From assembly GCA_026706075.1 (NCBI GenBank), contig JAPOZM010000105.1:21265-85264 (forward strand): a DNA stretch of 64,000 nucleotides. Direction: 5' to 3'. Shown here one piece after another: positions 59,495-64,000 of this stretch; position 1 is the first letter of the stretch; each line of letters opens with the position of its first letter. The translations under genes and the position numbers were made by a program. The DNA comes from Gemmatimonadaceae bacterium (GTDB lineage Bacteria > Latescibacterota > UBA2968 > UBA8231). The notes below the pieces were generated by a model. The model was given only the letters and a program-made list of their open reading frames with translations, had not been told where the DNA came from and ran no database searches.

Positions 59495-62191
59495 ATGCGC
59501 GCCCCCCTCGTCCTCACCCTCCTGATCCTGCCGGGGCTGACGCCGGACCTGGCGGAAGGGCAGTTCCTGTCCCGGGACTTCCGCCGGCTGTGGGCCAACC
59601 AGATCTTCGAGAACTACGGCGCCGCCGGGTACAGGGACTACGACCTGGAGGAGGAGAACCGGCGCTTCGACCTCTTCGGCGATCTCCTGATCGACGGCGT
59701 CGACATCATCGAGTACAGCGAGATCCGGCGGGACGCCCCCGGCATCCGGGGCAGCTTCGAGACCCGCAACGCCCGCTATGAGCGCTTCTTCAAGAAGCTG
59801 GTCATCGCCAACGAAGGGTTCGGCAACTGGTCGACGCGCCTGATCATCGGGGACCACATCCGCACCTTCTACACCCCAATGACCCTGAACCTGCCCAACT
59901 ACAACGGCATCCGCTGGGACGGCGCCTCCCGGAAGAGCCGCTTCAGCGTCATCGCCAGCCACCTGCGGGACCCATTGGTGATGGGCGGGGGGCTGGCCGT
60001 GGACCAGAACATCGAGAGGCGCCGGATCTGGGGCGGCAGCCTCTTCGGCGTCCATTGGGAGAGCCAGATCGGCGGCCTCCTCAAGCTCGGGACGACCTAC
60101 GTCAACGTCCATCGCTTCGACTCCGAGGCCGCCGCCAAGGTCAACAGCCTCAAGGGGACGATACCCGGGGTCATGCAGGGGGGCCTGCGCAAGGTCTTCG
60201 TGTTCTTCTCCGACGACTCCCCCCACGACGCCTTCGCAGGCGCCGCGGTCCACGAGCTGACCATGACCGTCGACGGCGCCGAGGTGATGCCTCTGCGGGT
60301 GGGCCGGATCGACGGACTCATCAGCCAGCTCCCGGTCACCTCCGATCCGACCAGCACGGTGCTGCTCGAGCCCCACGAGGTCGACTACCTCCGCCGCAAC
60401 CGCTCCTGGCTGCGCGCCGTGGTCGAGGCCAGCCGCGACCGGTTCTTCGCCTCCCTCCTCGATGACATCACGATCGACATCACCACCGAGGCCCTGACCA
60501 CCCGAGGCTCCCCTCTGCGCGCCGACGGGACCGACGTCGTCTACTTCGAGTACGAGATCCCGGACACGGTGGCCGCCATCGACTTCAGCGCCGTCCTCGC
60601 CGACGACTACAACGTCGACGTGGTGGGAGCCATGCAGGTGCCGATCCTGGCCCCGGGCGAGGACGACTTCTACTACGACTGGTACAATGCCAGACGCGCC
60701 AGGGGACGCCCCGGGGAGGGATCGAACCGGCACCGGGTCGACTTCCGCTACGGTTTCCCCACGGGGCTGACCGTTGCCGGTCTCGACTGGGACCTCAAGG
60801 CCCTGGGTTTCCATCTCCAGGGGGAGTTTGCCCGCAGTCTGCGCTTCCTCCAGGTCCCCAACCGCGATGCCCAGCGCCACCGCCGGGAGAGCTCGACCTT
60901 CTACTTCCGGCTCAGCCGCCCCGTGGGCGAGCGGACCGGGCTCGGTTTCGAGTACTTCGACGTGCCCGACGACTATACCACGGAGTTCCCCCTCTTCCTG
61001 AACCAGCGCACCACCAAGTCGGTCGGCGGCCGGCTCTACACGCCCTTCGCCCTCGTGGAGGACAACGACGATCTCGACTTCTGGCCGGACCGGGTGGAGC
61101 ACAACGATCCGCTGGCCCCCTACTCCGATCCCGTGGCCGGCCAGTTCGGCTATCCCGGCAAGGGCGTCTATCCCGGCCTGGACCCGGACCACGACGGGGT
61201 CCTGGACTTCAATTTGGATTCCGAGCACGGCTGGGATTCGGGCCAGCCCTTCCTCGGCTACTACGCCGAGCCGTCCGGCATGGTCTACGGCGACGACTTC
61301 GACAACAACGGCATGGTCGACTATCGCGAGAACGACAACCTGCCGGACTACGCCTATCCCCAGGACCACCGCGGCTTCCACGCCTTCGGCACCGTGGAGG
61401 TGAGCCAGCGGACCCAGTTGAAGACGGGGTGGTACCGGGTGCGCCAGCCGGTCGTCGGGGGACGCAACAGCACCCGGTACGTGGAGGGGCAGTACCGCCG
61501 GGACTGGCCGGGACTGGGGTACCTGCGGCTGAACCACCGGGTCAAGTGGATGGAGGACGACATCCGCAACACGGTCTACAACATCGGCAGCGTCGGCTCC
61601 CTCCGGCCGGATCGGCTCGGCAGCCGGGACACGGTCAGCAACTACACCTTCTTCGAGACCGGCCTGATGGCCGTGCCCGACGTCAACCTCCGCAACATCA
61701 TCACCTTCGGCTTCTCGGAGCTGGAGGGGGACCCCGTGGTCGATCCCTTCATCACCAGGCCGGGCCGCTACACCGGCGTCTCGATGATGAACAAGATCGA
61801 CTACACCTGGAGGCGGGGAAGGCTGACCGTCAAACCCCAGTTCAAGCACCTCTACTACCGCAGCACGGGGCCGGAGCGGCAGATACCCTCTTCCGCGAGC
61901 CGCCAGGTCATGCCGATCCTGCGAGCCGACTACGAGATCACCCCCAGGTCCGAGTTGAAGACCGGCATCCAGGGGTTCCCCTTCTGGCGCGAGAAGAACA
62001 CAAACGTGGTGCGGCCCGAGAGCCAGCGCACGCGCCTGACCTACACGGCGATGATCCAGAACCGGAGCAACTACCTGGGCTACGACCTGGTCCTGCTCAT
62101 GGGCACCTACCGCGTCGAGTATCAGTACCCCGGATCGGAGCGGCCCGGCAGCGGCTCCCTGCAGTACTTCTTCAGGGTCTTCATCGGCTGA
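59495..62191 (+). CDS. Outer-membrane-barrel-like protein, paralog 1
   Basis: An 898-residue exported protein with a signal peptide (~1-22). Its long stretches of alternating hydrophobic/polar residues rich in Tyr, Phe and Trp (TQLKTGWYRVRQPV, YLRLNHRVKWM, SLQYFFRVFIG ending in an aromatic-rich strand) suggest a beta-barrel in the outer membrane. Residues ~518-626 form an Asp/Asn-rich insert with EF/TSP3-like calcium loops (DPDHDGVLDFNLDSE, DDFDNNGMVDYRENDN). I do not recognise the family. It is clearly homologous to the next gene (ANEGFGNWSTRLIIGDHIRT against DDAYAGATSKLIIGDHVRT). The ATG at 59495 starts the signal peptide; the Shine-Dalgarno is weak. It might be a translocon-like or receptor barrel. 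Confidence 0.78.
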   Translation: MRAPLVLTLLILPGLTPDLAEGQFLSRDFRRLWANQIFENYGAAGYRDYDLEEENRRFDLFGDLLIDGVDIIEYSEIRRDAPGIRGSFETRNARYERFFKKLVIANEGFGNWSTRLIIGDHIRTFYTPMTLNLPNYNGIRWDGASRKSRFSVIASHLRDPLVMGGGLAVDQNIERRRIWGGSLFGVHWESQIGGLLKLGTTYVNVHRFDSEAAAKVNSLKGTIPGVMQGGLRKVFVFFSDDSPHDAFAGAAVHELTMTVDGAEVMPLRVGRIDGLISQLPVTSDPTSTVLLEPHEVDYLRRNRSWLRAVVEASRDRFFASLLDDITIDITTEALTTRGSPLRADGTDVVYFEYEIPDTVAAIDFSAVLADDYNVDVVGAMQVPILAPGEDDFYYDWYNARRARGRPGEGSNRHRVDFRYGFPTGLTVAGLDWDLKALGFHLQGEFARSLRFLQVPNRDAQRHRRESSTFYFRLSRPVGERTGLGFEYFDVPDDYTTEFPLFLNQRTTKSVGGRLYTPFALVEDNDDLDFWPDRVEHNDPLAPYSDPVAGQFGYPGKGVYPGLDPDHDGVLDFNLDSEHGWDSGQPFLGYYAEPSGMVYGDDFDNNGMVDYRENDNLPDYAYPQDHRGFHAFGTVEVSQRTQLKTGWYRVRQPVVGGRNSTRYVEGQYRRDWPGLGYLRLNHRVKWMEDDIRNTVYNIGSVGSLRPDRLGSRDTVSNYTFFETGLMAVPDVNLRNIITFGFSELEGDPVVDPFITRPGRYTGVSMMNKIDYTWRRGRLTVKPQFKHLYYRSTGPERQIPSSASRQVMPILRADYEITPRSELKTGIQGFPFWREKNTNVVRPESQRTRLTYTAMIQNRSNYLGYDLVLLMGTYRVEYQYPGSERPGSGSLQYFFRVFIG

Positions 62192-62192
62192 G

Positions 62193-64000
62193 ATGGCGCA
62201 CATCCTTCGACATGCGGCGGCGGCCGCCGCGGCCTGCTGGCTGATGACCTTGATGGCCTCCCCCGGGGAGGGGCAGCTACTCTTCAAGCCCGGAGAGCCG
62301 TACGTCAACTACGCCTACGAGGGCTACCGCAGCTACCAGAACCTGATCTTCGCCCGGGACCGCCTGCCCGTCTTCGATCCCCTCGGCCAGTTCGTGATGA
62401 ACGGCACCACGGTCTTCAAGCTCCAGGAGTCGCGGACCCTCGCCCCGGCGCCGGGCACCCTCATCTCCAAGCCGAGGCTCTACCAGAACTACCTGAACCG
62501 CCTGCTCATCGCCGACGACGCCTACGCCGGGGCCACGAGCAAGCTCATCATCGGCGACCACGTGCGCACCAAGTTCACCTCCCTGACCCTCGACATGGCG
62601 TCGATGAACGGACTGCGCTTCGACACCAGCTTCGACAAGGGCTCCCTGATCCTGGCCGCCTCCCGGGTCGACCGGCCGATCTTCGAGGCCCTGGGCCAGC
62701 AGAACGTCGACCACCGCGTCCACGGCGTGGAGGAGCGCTACGAGACGCGTCCCCGCTGGTCGACCTACCTCCTCGGCGGCGACCTGCGCACCCAGCTGCC
62801 GGGCCTGGACATGGGGTTGAGCTGGGTCAACCAGTACCGCACCGACAGCTTCAAGGACCTGAACGACAACAGCTTCAAGGGAACCCTCCCGACCACGGGG
62901 GCCCCTCCCGAGTGGATCGTGGTCCGCGTCGCCGACCAGGAGCCCGAGGACGAGGTGGGGGTGCGCGTCAAGGTGCCCGCCATCACCCTCAACGGGCGCC
63001 GCTTGCAGCACCATCTCGGGCCCTATGACAGCCTGGATCCGGATGCCCCCACCCTCACGGTCACCGAGCATGACGACCGTACCATCATCCCGCCGATCCT
63101 CTGGAGGGACGCCCAGGATCCGATCATCGATTACGACCACGTGGCCCCCACGCCCCAGGGCTACTACGAGACCCGGGGGCCGGGGAGCCTGCTCTTCTGG
63201 TTCCGGGTCCCCCACACCTTCGATGACGCCGGCGAGAGCGAGGTGATCAACGAGGCCTACGTCGACTTGGACGTGGCCGGGGACTACGTGATCGAGTTGT
63301 CGGAGATCTTCGACGGCATCTCCAACAACCCGGCGACCTACTTCTACACGGCCGCCCAGTCGCCGGGACGGCCGGACAACCTGACCGACTTCCGGCGCGT
63401 GCGGGCCCACTACGGCCGCCAGACCGGCCGCACCCTGGCGAGCGCCCATCTGAACCTGGACGTCAAGGGGTTCATGCTGCACACGGAGTACGTGCGGAAC
63501 TTCTCCTTCCGCGCCTATCCGGCCCTGTTGAGCACGGAGCTCGAGCATCTCCAGCAAGAGAGCCAGGCCTGGTTCGCCGTCTTCCGGCGGGACTGGGAGG
63601 GCTTCTCCGTCGGCGGCGAGCTGTTCAACGTCGACGGGGACTACTCCACGGTCCTCACGGTGCAAGACGACGCCTTCAACACCAGCGCCGGTTTCCCATC
63701 CGCCCCCTTCAACTACCCGCAGCAGATCCACGAGCCGCGGCTGCCGACCAAGATCGGCCGGAACATCACCGACCAGACCTACACCCGGGAGTTCGACACC
63801 GTCGACGACAACGACGACAAGGACCAGTTCCCGGACACCTACTACCTGCGCAAGACCACCAACCCGGAGACAGGGGGACGCTTCATCCAGGATCCGGACG
63901 GGGTCTTCCCGGGGCTTGACGCCGACCTGAACGGCCGGCCGGACATCAACGAGAACAGCAACCTGATCCCCGACTACTACGAGCCCTTCCTGCTCTACAG
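62193..64000 (+). CDS. Outer-membrane-barrel-like protein, paralog 2 (3' truncated by window)
   Basis: An open frame of at least 602 codons running to the window edge. The signal peptide is rich in Ala (AAAAAAACWLMTLMASPGEG, cut near 27). It begins one base after the previous stop and is a paralog of that gene: shared order KLIIGDHVRTKFTSLTLDM, then SRVDRPIFE, and later RIRVxxx-like barrel strands and an Asp-rich segment (DDNDDKDQFPDTYYLRK, DGVFPGLDADLNGRPDINEN) at ~533-596. I translated this gene directly from the sequence. Two adjacent copies suggest a pair of functionally related barrels. Family unknown; the C-terminal half lies outside the window. Confidence 0.8.
   Translation, partial: MAHILRHAAAAAAACWLMTLMASPGEGQLLFKPGEPYVNYAYEGYRSYQNLIFARDRLPVFDPLGQFVMNGTTVFKLQESRTLAPAPGTLISKPRLYQNYLNRLLIADDAYAGATSKLIIGDHVRTKFTSLTLDMASMNGLRFDTSFDKGSLILAASRVDRPIFEALGQQNVDHRVHGVEERYETRPRWSTYLLGGDLRTQLPGLDMGLSWVNQYRTDSFKDLNDNSFKGTLPTTGAPPEWIVVRVADQEPEDEVGVRVKVPAITLNGRRLQHHLGPYDSLDPDAPTLTVTEHDDRTIIPPILWRDAQDPIIDYDHVAPTPQGYYETRGPGSLLFWFRVPHTFDDAGESEVINEAYVDLDVAGDYVIELSEIFDGISNNPATYFYTAAQSPGRPDNLTDFRRVRAHYGRQTGRTLASAHLNLDVKGFMLHTEYVRNFSFRAYPALLSTELEHLQQESQAWFAVFRRDWEGFSVGGELFNVDGDYSTVLTVQDDAFNTSAGFPSAPFNYPQQIHEPRLPTKIGRNITDQTYTREFDTVDDNDDKDQFPDTYYLRKTTNPETGGRFIQDPDGVFPGLDADLNGRPDINENSNLIPDYYEPFLLY

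Noticed and set aside
1..64000. CRISPR arrays, tRNA/rRNA genes, insertion sequences, prophage or defence systems
   Set aside because: I found no regularly spaced short repeats, no rRNA-like conserved blocks, no transposase or integrase motifs and no Cas, restriction or toxin-antitoxin proteins among the genes. A tRNA scan was not possible by eye, so a stray tRNA in a short gap cannot be fully excluded.

Overview
The window is high-GC bacterial chromosome, densely coded on both strands, with about 34 genes, one intergenic gap over 300 bp, and no rRNA, tRNA, CRISPR or transposase that I could see. Lipoprotein signals, signal peptides, outer-membrane-barrel-like proteins and C-terminal FlgD-Ig/type IX-secretion-like sorting domains indicate a two-membrane organism. 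The mix of phytanoyl-CoA dioxygenase-like proteins, Gfo/Idh oxidoreductases, enolase-superfamily enzymes, BNR 'sialidases' and DUF6785/6784-type membrane proteins resembles environmental FCB-group bacteria. Candidatus Latescibacterota is my best guess; Eisenbacteria, Poribacteria and Hydrogenedentota are alternatives. This placement is inference, not a marker-gene result.

Layout. 1-4525: the tail of a BNR-propeller gene, a leftward pair (HEAT/TPR/CBM9-like lipoprotein plus ankyrin protein), and a PhyH-type oxygenase. 4598-10705: a leftward 2035-residue secreted protein made of two tandem ~1000-residue copies of one multidomain unit. 10768-13733: a Gfo/Idh oxidoreductase and a convergent S55 (SpoIVB-type) peptidase lipoprotein. 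14045-17469: an operon of redoxin/2OG-oxygenase fusion, enolase-superfamily enzyme and BNR propeller protein. 17483-24467: a lactonase-like propeller, a DUF6785-type membrane protein, a second enolase-superfamily enzyme, a LacI regulator, and an oligogalacturonate-lyase-like propeller. 24677-29697: a tight five-gene operon (Gfo/Idh, GNAT, Gfo/Idh, TIM-barrel isomerase, amidohydrolase). 29817-32836: a PLP enzyme and a second DUF6785-type protein.

32852-39698 is a leftward operon of a mannonate-dehydratase-like enzyme, a PorZ-like propeller and a PorU-like C25 peptidase that lacks the cysteine nucleophile. 39857-46845 holds a secreted sorbosone-dehydrogenase-like protein with a sorting domain, a DUF4159 protein and a 1204-residue mutarotase-like/PcRGLX-like (PL26-type) protein. 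46988-55087 holds a VCBS/ASPIC/TPR lipoprotein, a third DUF6785-type protein, a transglutaminase-like protein and a secreted CBM9-like protein. 55295-64000 holds two secreted FlgD-Ig proteins, separated by a strong intrinsic terminator, and two tandem paralogous barrel-like proteins, the second cut by the window end.

How it fits together (inference): most genes look devoted to acquiring and catabolising uronate- or rhamnogalacturonan-type glycans. Secreted or surface proteins bind and cut polymer, some through a type IX-like route. DUF6785-type proteins are candidate importers. Oxidoreductases, enolase-superfamily enzymes, isomerases and a mannonate-dehydratase-like enzyme process the sugar acids inside the cell. 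No SusC/SusD pair is present.
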